DNA of 64,000 bases from Devosia sediminis (GTDB lineage: Bacteria; Pseudomonadota; Alphaproteobacteria; Rhizobiales; Devosiaceae): contig NZ_JAEKMH010000002.1 of NCBI RefSeq assembly GCF_016411825.1, forward strand, positions 1,116,001 to 1,180,000, read 5' to 3'. A program made the translations under genes and the position numbers. The notes beneath the pieces were generated by a model. It searched no databases. It saw only the letters and a list, made by a program, of their open reading frames with translations, and was not told the DNA's origin. Each line of letters opens with the position of its first letter. Within the stretch, counting starts at the first letter, position 1. Below are positions 50,626 through 57,844 of the stretch, in pieces.

Positions 50626-51684
50626 CTAGACCGCCCGCCCGGATACGTCGAAGGCAAGCAGTTTCTCCGCGTCGAGCGGCCAGACAACCTTTTGCCCAAA
50701 CACGACATCATCTCGCGCCGGCTGAATTGAGCGCAACACAACGCCATCGTCGAGGGTAACGTCGAACAGCGTCTCACGCCCCTGTGGCTCGACAAAGCTA
50801 ATCGTGCCTTCGACCCGATTGGCGCCAGCGGCGCCGAAATGCTCCGGGCGGACGCCGAGGCTAAGCGGCGTATCTCCCGGCATGCCGGCAAGACGCGCGG
50901 GCAGGGGCAGGCTCGTACCCTCCTTGACGAGGAACCGACCGTCGCCGCTGGTCCGGCCTTCGAGCATGACGATGGGTGGATTTCCCAGAAAACCGGCCAC
51001 GAACTTGTTGACCGGGGCCCGATACATGTCTGTCGGCGTGGCAATCTGCAGGATTTCGCCCTTGTTCATGATGGCGATGCGATCGCACATCGACATGGCC
51101 TCGACCTGGTCATGCGTGACCAGGATGGCCGTGATGCCGGTTTCGAGCTGGATGCGGCGGATTTCGGAGCGCATCTCGAGGCGCAATTTGGCATCGAGAT
51201 TGGCCAGCGGTTCATCGAGCAGCAGGACATCGGGCTTGCGCACCAGTGCGCGGGCAAGGGCAACGCGTTGCTGTTGCCCGCCGGAGAGCTGCGCCGGCCG
51301 GCGCGCCAACAGTTCCTCGATATGCGTGAGCGCGGCAATGGCACGCACTTCGCGCTCGATATCGGGCTTGCTGTCGCCACGCACAGAAAGCGGGAAGGCG
51401 ATGTTCTCGAACACCGTCAGATGCGGATAGAGCGCATAGTTCTGGAACACGACGCCCACATTGCGCTTCTGGCTCGGCACGTCGCTGACATCGCGGTCGC
51501 CGAACAGGATCTGGCCGCCATTGATGCGGTGAATGCCGCAGATGGCAAACAGCGTGGTCGACTTGCCGCAGCCCGAGGGGCCGAGCAGAGCCAGCATCTC
51601 GCCGTCATTGACGGCCAGGTTCATGCTGTCGATGACGGTGGTGTCATCGAAAGTCTTGGTGAAATTCTTGAGGGTGACTTGCAT
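50626..51684 (-). CDS. ugpC-like: ABC transporter ATPase, UgpC/MalK type
   Basis: A 352-residue ATPase of the carbohydrate/glycerol-3-phosphate importers (CUT1 family). Walker A GPSGCGKSTT, signature LSGGQQQRVALA, Walker B VLLLDEPLANLD, switch THDQVEAM, and a C-terminal TOBE regulatory domain (LGVRPEHFGAAGANRVEG). ATG 51684 overlaps the permease stop; the open frame to 51900 lies inside the permease gene. Confidence 0.93.
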   Translation of the reverse strand: MQVTLKNFTKTFDDTTVIDSMNLAVNDGEMLALLGPSGCGKSTTLFAICGIHRINGGQILFGDRDVSDVPSQKRNVGVVFQNYALYPHLTVFENIAFPLSVRGDSKPDIEREVRAIAALTHIEELLARRPAQLSGGQQQRVALARALVRKPDVLLLDEPLANLDAKLRLEMRSEIRRIQLETGITAILVTHDQVEAMSMCDRIAIMNKGEILQIATPTDMYRAPVNKFVAGFLGNPPIVMLEGRTSGDGRFLVKEGTSLPLPARLAGMPGDTPLSLGVRPEHFGAAGANRVEGTISFVEPQGRETLFDVTLDDGVVLRSIQPARDDVVFGQKVVWPLDAEKLLAFDVSGRAV

Positions 51685-52511
51685 CAGCCTTTCGTGCCTC
51701 CGCCGAAAATGTTCATCAGCCGGTTCTGGAACACCACGAAGAGCACGAGGATCGGCAGGGTGTAGTAGAGCCCGACGGACTTGAAGAGGTTGAAGTTGTA
51801 AGTGGTGGAGTTGGGGTCCGAGACCACGTTGAGATAGGTGGACAGCACCTGGAAATTGGCCGAGGGGGCCAGGATCCGGGGCAGCATGAACTCGCTCCAC
51901 CCATCGATGAAGGCAAAGATGCCGAGCGAAAGCAGGCCCGGTGTCACCTGGGGCAGGATCAGGCGCCGCCAGACGGTGAACCGGCTGGCCCCGTCCTGCA
52001 CGCCGGCCATTTCGATCTCCCAGGGCACCTGGTCGTAAAAGCCCTTCATGATCCAGACGCCGAAAGGCAGCATGAGGCTGGCCTTGACCAGGATCACGCC
52101 GATCAGCGTGTTGTAGAGCCCCGCATATTGCAGCACGAGAAACACGCCGATGATCAGGGTCACCGAAGGGAAGGCGTGCATCACCATGATCCCGGACAGG
52201 AAGAACCGGCGGAACGGCAGGTTGAGCCGAGAAATGGCATAGCCGGCCGTGGAGGAGATGGCGAGGACGATCACCACCATGGACGTGGCGAAGAGGAAGG
52301 TCGTCAGCGTCGGCCCCCAGACGTCACCGGTCACCGTCGGGTCCCAGAGGAAGCGCCAGTGGTGGAAGGTGAACTCATTGGGAATGAGCGAGCCGGGCGG
52401 GGCATTGGTGAAGGTATCGATGACGAGGAAGAGATACATGATGGCCAGTGGCGCACTCAGAATGCCGAGCAAGGCATAGATAGGCCAGGCGGAGAAATTG
52501 CGGGTCATCAT
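51684..52511 (-). CDS. ugpE-like: ABC transporter permease, MalG/UgpE type
   Basis: A 275-residue inner-membrane permease with six helices and the EAA-type loop EIEMAGVQDGASRFTVWRRL followed by ILPQVTPGLL, which docks on the ATPase. Start ATG 52511 is 5 bp from the stop of the partner permease. Confidence 0.92.
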   Translation of the reverse strand: MMTRNFSAWPIYALLGILSAPLAIMYLFLVIDTFTNAPPGSLIPNEFTFHHWRFLWDPTVTGDVWGPTLTTFLFATSMVVIVLAISSTAGYAISRLNLPFRRFFLSGIMVMHAFPSVTLIIGVFLVLQYAGLYNTLIGVILVKASLMLPFGVWIMKGFYDQVPWEIEMAGVQDGASRFTVWRRLILPQVTPGLLSLGIFAFIDGWSEFMLPRILAPSANFQVLSTYLNVVSDPNSTTYNFNLFKSVGLYYTLPILVLFVVFQNRLMNIFGGGTKG

Positions 52512-52516
52512 AGCTC

Positions 52517-53830
52517 CTAGAATTCGATCCGCGGCTTGTTGACCAGTTCGTCGAACCGGAACATGCGCAGATAGAGAATGGAGAGGATCAGGCCGACCGC
52601 GACCAGGATCAGCGCCATGGCGGCGCCCATGCCGTATTCGAGATTGCCGGTATAGTTGTTGAGCGCGGTATTGAAGGCTTCGAGGGCCCAGACCGTTGTC
52701 GTGCTGCCCGGGCCGCCATTGGTGGTCAGCCAGATCTGCTCATAGGACGAGAGCAGGGACAGGGTCTGATAGGAGGTGACAAACAGGATTGGCCAGCGCA
52801 ATTGCGGCAGGATGATCCGCCTGATCTGCTGCCAGCGGCTGGCGCCGTCGACCTCACTGGCCCAGAGCTGCTGCACCGGTATGGCCCGCAGGGCCCCGGA
52901 AAACAGGATCATGCCAAAGGATGCGCCAACAAAACCGTTGACCAGGATGATCGTGGCCCAGGCGGTCGGCACGGAGCCCTTCATGTAGTTGAAGGCGGGC
53001 AGGCCAAGCTGTTCGGCGATGACGTAGAGAAAGCCATTGTCCCAGGTGAACCACTTCCACATCACAGCATAGAGCACGACCGGGGTGATGCGCGGCAGCA
53101 ACCAGAGCACGCTGAAAAAGCCGGCCCCGGTCTTGGGCAGATAAAATGTGGTGATGGCCAGGAATAGCCCGACAAAAACGTTGAAGGCGAGGGTAGCAGC
53201 CACATAGAAAACGGTGTTGAGGACAATGCGGATGGTTTCCGGCCGGTCCAGCAGGGTCTGGAAATTGCCGCCATCAATCCAGCGCCAACCGGTATAGCTG
53301 GCTTCGGCGATGGCGCTGACGGTATCGACCGGCGCATCGGGCACCATGCTGGCAATGGCGGTCTCCATCGCGGCACGGCTGGAATAGCGGGTATTGAGGA
53401 TCGAGCGTTCGAAGGGCTCTGTAGCCAGTTTGATATCGCGGATGCGGGTCGGGCGCGAGGGCAGGGCCTTGAGCGCGGATTCAAAGCTCCTTGCGTCCTC
53501 GAAGCTCTGGCCCATCAGGCTGGATTCGATTTCGCCCAGGAACCGAGGTTCGACACCGGCCTCGGCAGCGGCCGCGAGCGTTTCTGGTGTCACCGAGAAG
53601 CTGCCTTCGCTCAGCGCAGCGACGATGTCGTCATCGACCCCGGCATTGCCCAGGTCACGCAGCAGGTTGCCAGTGATGACATGAGAGCCGCCGGTAATGC
53701 CGGTGGACGTGCTCATATTGGTGAAGGCGAAGACGGTCGTCAGCACCACGGGCATGAGAAAGAAGGCAAAGAGCAGCGCAAGGGCCGGGCTGACAAAGGC
53801 CAGGCCGAGCAGGCAGGTTCGGGTGCGCAT
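52517..53830 (-). CDS. ugpA-like: ABC transporter permease, MalF/UgpA type with large periplasmic insert
   Basis: A 437-residue permease. TM1 (GLAFVSPALALLFAFFLMPV) is followed by about 150 periplasmic residues (NMSTSTGITGGS to SYTGWRWIDGG) before the usual five to six helices; the EAA loop is VDGASRWQQIRRIILPQL. A large first periplasmic domain occurs in MalF but is uncommon in UgpA and may contact the binding protein. ATG 53830 follows GGAG; an upstream TTG is rejected. Confidence 0.9.
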   Translation of the reverse strand: MRTRTCLLGLAFVSPALALLFAFFLMPVVLTTVFAFTNMSTSTGITGGSHVITGNLLRDLGNAGVDDDIVAALSEGSFSVTPETLAAAAEAGVEPRFLGEIESSLMGQSFEDARSFESALKALPSRPTRIRDIKLATEPFERSILNTRYSSRAAMETAIASMVPDAPVDTVSAIAEASYTGWRWIDGGNFQTLLDRPETIRIVLNTVFYVAATLAFNVFVGLFLAITTFYLPKTGAGFFSVLWLLPRITPVVLYAVMWKWFTWDNGFLYVIAEQLGLPAFNYMKGSVPTAWATIILVNGFVGASFGMILFSGALRAIPVQQLWASEVDGASRWQQIRRIILPQLRWPILFVTSYQTLSLLSSYEQIWLTTNGGPGSTTTVWALEAFNTALNNYTGNLEYGMGAAMALILVAVGLILSILYLRMFRFDELVNKPRIEF

Positions 53831-53850
53831 GAGAGCAGTCTCCAACGGAA

Positions 53851-53875
53851 CCCGGGGCGCGGGTGGCGCCCCGGG
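53851..53875 (-). terminator. Intercistronic hairpin after the binding-protein gene
   Basis: A perfect 10-bp stem, CCCGGGGCGC with GCGCCCCGGG, loop GGGTG. It lies between the binding-protein stop and the first permease start. Such structures protect the binding-protein mRNA or partly stop transcription, giving more binding protein than permease. Confidence 0.65.
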
Positions 53876-53886
53876 AAGAGTGGCGG

Positions 53887-55242
53887 TTAGCGGACGATGA
53901 TCTGGTCGCCCAGGGCCGAAGTGACTTCGGCTTCCAGCGCATTGACGGCGTCTTCGACCGAGATCGTGCCGGTCCAGGAGGCCTCGAGGTTCTTGTACAT
54001 CGCGGTCCAGTAGGGGCCGAACTCGACATCGTTGGGGATGGCGGTGGCGTGCGGCAGCAGCTCGGTGGTGGCGATGCCGGCCCAGCGGTCATTGGCAAAG
54101 AGCGGGATCGAGGCCTGGGCATCGCTCAGCGCGACCTTGCCCGACTTGACTGCATGGAGCGCGTTGAAGCGCGGCTCGGAAGCGATGGTGATCAGTTCCG
54201 CAGCGATGGCGGCATCCTCATCGGTGCCGGCATTGGAGAGCAGGTAGACCAGCGGATGGCTGATGGTATTGGCCTTGCCGTTCTCGTTGCCGGCAGGGAT
54301 CAGGCTGTACTGCATCTGGCCGAAGAAGTCTTCCACGCCCCATTTGGTCTTCCATTCCGAAACCGTCCAGGTGCCGGCATGCCAGAAACCGGCCTGATCG
54401 TTGGCGACGGCTTCGTGGAAGGCATCCCAGGTCGAACCGAGATGGGTCGCCGGCACAACGCCAGCATCAGCCGCATCGACGAAGAACTGGAACATGTCGG
54501 TCATGGCCTGCTTGTCGAGGACAAGCTTGCCGGTTTCCGCGTCGACCATTTCACCGCCGAAGCTGATATAGAACTGCCAGTAGTCAGGGCCGTTGCTGGG
54601 GCGGGGCAGGAAGCCCTTGCCGGCTTCGACCACACCGGCATCCTGCATCTTCTTGGCGTCGTCGATCATGTTGTAGAGCGTGTATTCGCCGCTGGCGACC
54701 TTGCCGGGCAGGGCCTCGATATCGGCATCGGTCCAGCCGATGGCCTTGAGGTTGGCACGCGAATAGTAGAACGGGCGCGACTCGGCATCCTGCGGAATGC
54801 CCCAGACGACGCCGTCATAGCTGCTGATCTCATAAAGGTTCGGATAGATGGCGTTGAGCGGCCAGGCGTCGAAATCGACATAGTCCTCGACCGGACGCAG
54901 CAGGCCCGACTGGGACCATGGGCCGATATCTTCGTGTCCCGAGATGATGATATTGGGCGCATTGCCCGCTTCGGCTGCCAGGGTTACGGCCTGCTTGAAG
55001 TCGTCCCAGCCGGACCAGGCCTGCGTTTCGACGGTAATGTTGAGCTCTTCGCCGCGAATGGCCGCTTCGCGCTCAAGAATGTCGGCCGCCAGGACGATAT
55101 TGTCGTAGCGGTAGTTGCTGGTGTCGCCGGTGCCGCCAGCCCACACGGTGATGGTATAATCCTCGGCCTGCGCGGCGAGCATGGTGCCCGAGAGCAGCAT
55201 TGCCGTGGTGGCGAGCAGTTTTGTCGTCTTGAGAGAGATCAT
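53887..55242 (-). CDS. ABC transporter substrate-binding protein (family 1, ugpB-like position)
   Basis: A 451-residue periplasmic binding protein with signal peptide MISLKTTKLLATTAMLLSGT, then MLAAQA|EDYTITVWAGG. It is the first gene of the operon. The mature protein has the family-1 sugar-binder pattern (ITVETQAWSGWDDFKQAVTL, GIPQDAESRPFYYSRANLKA). Ligand: given the Pho box, the GDPD enzyme and the inositol-phosphatase-type enzyme, a glycerophosphodiester such as glycerophosphoinositol is a reasonable guess. ATG 55242 is used; the frame continues to 55293 but crosses the operator. Confidence 0.9.
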   Translation of the reverse strand: MISLKTTKLLATTAMLLSGTMLAAQAEDYTITVWAGGTGDTSNYRYDNIVLAADILEREAAIRGEELNITVETQAWSGWDDFKQAVTLAAEAGNAPNIIISGHEDIGPWSQSGLLRPVEDYVDFDAWPLNAIYPNLYEISSYDGVVWGIPQDAESRPFYYSRANLKAIGWTDADIEALPGKVASGEYTLYNMIDDAKKMQDAGVVEAGKGFLPRPSNGPDYWQFYISFGGEMVDAETGKLVLDKQAMTDMFQFFVDAADAGVVPATHLGSTWDAFHEAVANDQAGFWHAGTWTVSEWKTKWGVEDFFGQMQYSLIPAGNENGKANTISHPLVYLLSNAGTDEDAAIAAELITIASEPRFNALHAVKSGKVALSDAQASIPLFANDRWAGIATTELLPHATAIPNDVEFGPYWTAMYKNLEASWTGTISVEDAVNALEAEVTSALGDQIIVR

Positions 55243-55277
55243 GTTTGAAGCCCCGATAATGCGTCGGATGAATGTCG

Positions 55278-55293
55278 TTGCACGCGCGTGCAA
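55278..55293. promoter_or_regulatory. Perfect 16-bp palindrome TTGCACGCGCGTGCAA, LacI-family operator
   Basis: A perfect palindrome with a central CG pair, the symmetry and half-site (TTGCA) typical for LacI-family repressors. It lies 36 bp upstream of the binding-protein start and 22 bp downstream of the Pho box. The operon's own LacI protein is the likely ligand. Confidence 0.78.
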
Positions 55294-55653
55294 ACATGTC
55301 TTTACGGGGGCGTTGTGACAGGCAAATTACAGCAGCGCGAGAAAACTGCGGTCGATAGAGTTCCTTGACGTTCCCCGCGTGGATAGGGCGCCAAGGTCTG
55401 CGGAACCTGTCCTTCGGGTGACGCATGCGCCCTCGAAATGGTCCGGCAAGGGCCCCACACAGTTGGCGGGCATCGTGTCTGCACTTGGCCGGTTTGAGAT
55501 ATTTCCCGACATTCCGCAACCGGCCCCCCCCCCTCAAGGCGCTGGTGAGCAAGGATCCGGGGCAGGGGACATTCTCGCGAGGCGGCACTGCGCTGCCCGA
55601 CGAACCGCTCGCCTCAATCGTTCTCCCGACTGGCCGATGTTGGCCAAAGGAGA
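55294..55653. other. Promoter region of the ugp-like operon and leader of the split recombinase
   Basis: Apart from the Pho box, this 360-bp stretch carries no supported gene. It includes an eight- to nine-base C run near 55527. The plus-strand recombinase starts at 55654 after AAGGAGA. Confidence 0.4.
55315..55332 (-). promoter_or_regulatory. Pho box upstream of the ugp-like operon
   Basis: On the minus strand the sequence is CTGTAAT-TTGC-CTGTCAC, two 7-bp direct repeats spaced by four bases, against the PhoB consensus CTGTCAT-N4-CTGTCAT. It is about 75 bp upstream of the first start codon in the operon direction, placing the operon in the phosphate-starvation regulon. Confidence 0.75.
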
Positions 55654-55830
55654 ATGAAAATGGGTATCTCACAATACGACCCAGCCGCTAGAGGTCGGTC
55701 GGCGTGGAACGCCGGTCGGCAGGTCGGCGCCAAGCGGGCGCTCAACGTCCGGCAGATCTGGGCAATATGGACCTGTCGCGGTTTGATGCCGCTCCTTTGA
55801 TAGCATTTACTGCAACAAAGGAGACGAACT

Positions 55831-56106
55831 ATGGGCACGGTAAGAACGGATGAATTCCGTAAGGACGCGGTGCGGATTGCGCTGACCAGCGGGCTGACAC
55901 GGCGGCAAGTTGCGGCTGATTTGGGCGTTGGGCTTTCGACCCTGAACAAATGGGTGAACGCACACCGGGACACAGATGTAGTCTCGGCCGAGGACCGTGA
56001 GCTGGCGCGGGAGAACGAGCGGCTTCGGCACGAGATCCGCATCCTGAAGGAGGAGAGGGACATCCTAAAAAAAGCCCCCCAGTTCTTCGCGAGCCAAAAG
56101 CCATGA
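55831..56106 (+). CDS. IS3-family transposase OrfA
   Basis: A 91-residue protein with an HTH (RRQVAADLGVGLSTLNKWVN) and a leucine-zipper helix (ELARENERLRHEIRILKEER). A slippery A7G run near 56068-56075 precedes the stop, the site of programmed -1 frameshifting that makes the fused OrfAB transposase in IS3 elements. It overlaps orfB by ATGA. Confidence 0.93.
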   Translation: MGTVRTDEFRKDAVRIALTSGLTRRQVAADLGVGLSTLNKWVNAHRDTDVVSAEDRELARENERLRHEIRILKEERDILKKAPQFFASQKP

Positions 56107-56961
56107 GGTTTCGGTTTATCGAAGAGCATCGTGGGGCCTTCCAGATCGACCGGTTGTGTCAGGTCATGAACGTTAGCACGCGCGGGTTTCGGGCTTTCCG
56201 CAGGCGCCCGGCCAGCCACAGGCAGCGGACGGATCTTGTTGTTCTGGCGCATATCAAGGAACAGTCGCGTCTGAGCCTGGGCAGCTATGGCAGGCCCCGA
56301 ATGACCGAAGAACTGAAAGAGGTCGGCATCGATGTCGGTCACCGGCGCGTCGGTCGCCTGATGCGCGAAAACGGGATCACCGTTGAAAGAACGAGGAAAT
56401 TCAAAGCGACAACAGACAGTGACCACACCTTCAACATCGCGCCAAACCTGCTGGACCGTGACTTCACGGCGGATCGGCCCAACCAGAAATGGGCAGGCGA
56501 CATCAGCTATATCTGGACCCGCGAGGGGTGGTTATATCTGGCAGTCATCCTGGATCTGCATTCCCGCCGCGTGATCGGTTGGGCCGTCAGCAACCGCATG
56601 AAGCGGGATCTGGCGATCCGAGCCTTGAAAATGGCCATCGCCTTCCGGGCGCCTCCCAAGGGCTGCATCTTCCACAGTGATCGCGGCAGCCAATACTGTT
56701 CGCATGACTATCAGAAGATCCTGCGCCCAGCATGGCTTCCGGGTCTCAATGAGCGGCAAAGGTAATTGTTATGACAATGCGGCCGTCGAGACGTTCTTCA
56801 AAACCATCAAGGCCGAGCTGATCTGGCGACGGTCATGGGTAACCAGACGGCAAGCTGAGATGGCGATCTTCGAATACATCAATGGCTTCTACAATCCGCG
56901 TCGACGGCACTCAGCATTGGGCTGGAAAAGCCCGGTCGCCTTCGAGCGGAAGGTGGCTTAA
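56103..56961 (+). pseudogene. IS3-family transposase OrfB, frameshifted
   Basis: The DDE catalytic domain: first Asp in WAGDISYIWTREGW, second in VILDLHSRRVIGWA and the Glu in DNAAVETFFKTIKAE. The frame breaks near 56725-56728, where GCCC appears in place of GCC; the upstream frame then ends at 56765 with a wrong tail, and the remainder (QHGFRVSMSGKGNCY to the end at 56961) is in the next frame. The transposase is therefore probably inactive unless this is a sequence error. Confidence 0.9.
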
Positions 56962-57533
56962 ACGAGCACCTGGGGCGGCACAAAAACGCGACAGGTCCAA
57001 TACGGTTCTTCCTGGATCGGGAGGGTCGCATGCGCGACCGAGCGCTGTTTGACCTCGCCATCGATAGCAAATTGCGCGGTTGCGATCTGGTCAAGCTCAA
57101 GATCGGCACCCTGGTGACCGGTCGTGAGATTCGCGCCCGGGCGATGGTGACCCAGCAGAAGACCGGCCGGCCGGTGCAGTTCGAGATCACGAGTGATGCC
57201 AGAACAAGTGTGTTGGCGTGGCTCGAAAGGCGAGGGGGCTCGGTTGAGGATTTCGTCTTTCCAAGCCGAGCCGATCCGAACGACCACCTGAGCACCAGGC
57301 AATATGCCCGGTTGGTGGATGAGTGGGTGACCGCCATCGGTCTTCGCAAGGAGGAATATGGTACGCATTCGCTCCGGCGCACCAAGGCTTCGCTCATCTA
57401 CAAGGCGACCGGCAATCTCCGTGCCGTGCAGATCCTTCTGGGCCATACCAAGATCGAAAACACGGTTCGGTATCTGGGCGTCGACGTTGAGGACGCACTG
57501 GAACTGGCGGAACACACAGAAGTCTGACGATCA

Positions 57534-57558
57534 GCGGCCTCACCGTTGGTGAGGCCGC
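57534..57558. terminator. Perfect 11-bp hairpin after the recombinase
   Basis: GCGGCCTCACC and GGTGAGGCCGC around the loop GTT, seven bases after the recombinase stop. No T run follows. Likely a transcription terminator or mRNA 3' end structure. Confidence 0.6.
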
Positions 57559-57844
57559 ACAGGAGGACACCGCCGTCAATGATCTTGGTTCGAAAACGGC
57601 AACCGGACGGTCAGCATTCCCATGATCGCGTCTCTACCAAAGAGCACATCCGGACCATCTTCGATGCGCCCCGTTCCGGCCGTTAAGAGCCAAAAAGCCG
57701 GTTCTCGAAAGCAGACATGCAAATTTGGCAGGGATAGTTCCGCCAGCAGCCCCCGCTGTTTCCCCTTCCATACACTACGCGGGATTGTGCATTTGGGCAG
57801 TTCAGTCGGTTTGTCGGATATGGGCAAAGCCACGCATCCGGAAG
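57559..57844. other. Gene-free stretch containing repeat copy E
   Basis: No gene supported. An 85-codon minus-strand open frame in this gap runs straight through the dispersed repeat and is rejected. The next feature is the end of the transporter permease at 57845. Confidence 0.45.
57665..57720 (+). repeat. Dispersed border repeat, copy E (diverged)
   Basis: Core TGCGCCCCGTTCCGGCCGTT followed after 37 bases by TCTCGAAAGCAGACATG. The layout is that of copies A, B and C, with a few base changes. Confidence 0.6.

Larger units (their letters stand above)
55768..56999 (+). mobile_element. IS3-family insertion sequence, 1232 bp, 3-bp target duplication
   Basis: Terminal inverted repeats: left TGGACCTGTCGCGGTTTGAT and, on the other strand at the right end, TGGACCTGTCGCGTTTTTGT, continuing with similarity for about 28 bp. 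The target ATA is duplicated (55765-55767 and 57000-57002), as usual for IS3. Contents: orfA and a frameshifted orfB. The crisp target duplication indicates a fairly recent insertion. Confidence 0.93.
55654..57527 (+). pseudogene. Tyrosine recombinase gene split by an IS3-family insertion
   Basis: ATG 55654 follows AAGGAGA. The first 38 codons (55654-55767, ending NVRQIWAI) continue exactly in frame at 57003 (RFFLDREGRMRDRALFDLAI) once the IS and one ATA target copy are removed, giving a 212-residue protein. Catalytic motifs lie in the second part: Arg in LRGCDLVKLK, HSLRRTKAS, LLGHTKIENTVRYLG with the final tyrosine. It resembles short stand-alone phage-integrase-type recombinases. The insertion separates the start from the catalytic domain, so it is inactive as it stands. 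Confidence 0.88.

Noticed and set aside
57576..57833. 85-codon minus-strand open frame
   Set aside because: It runs through dispersed repeat copy E and has no ribosome site or family motif.
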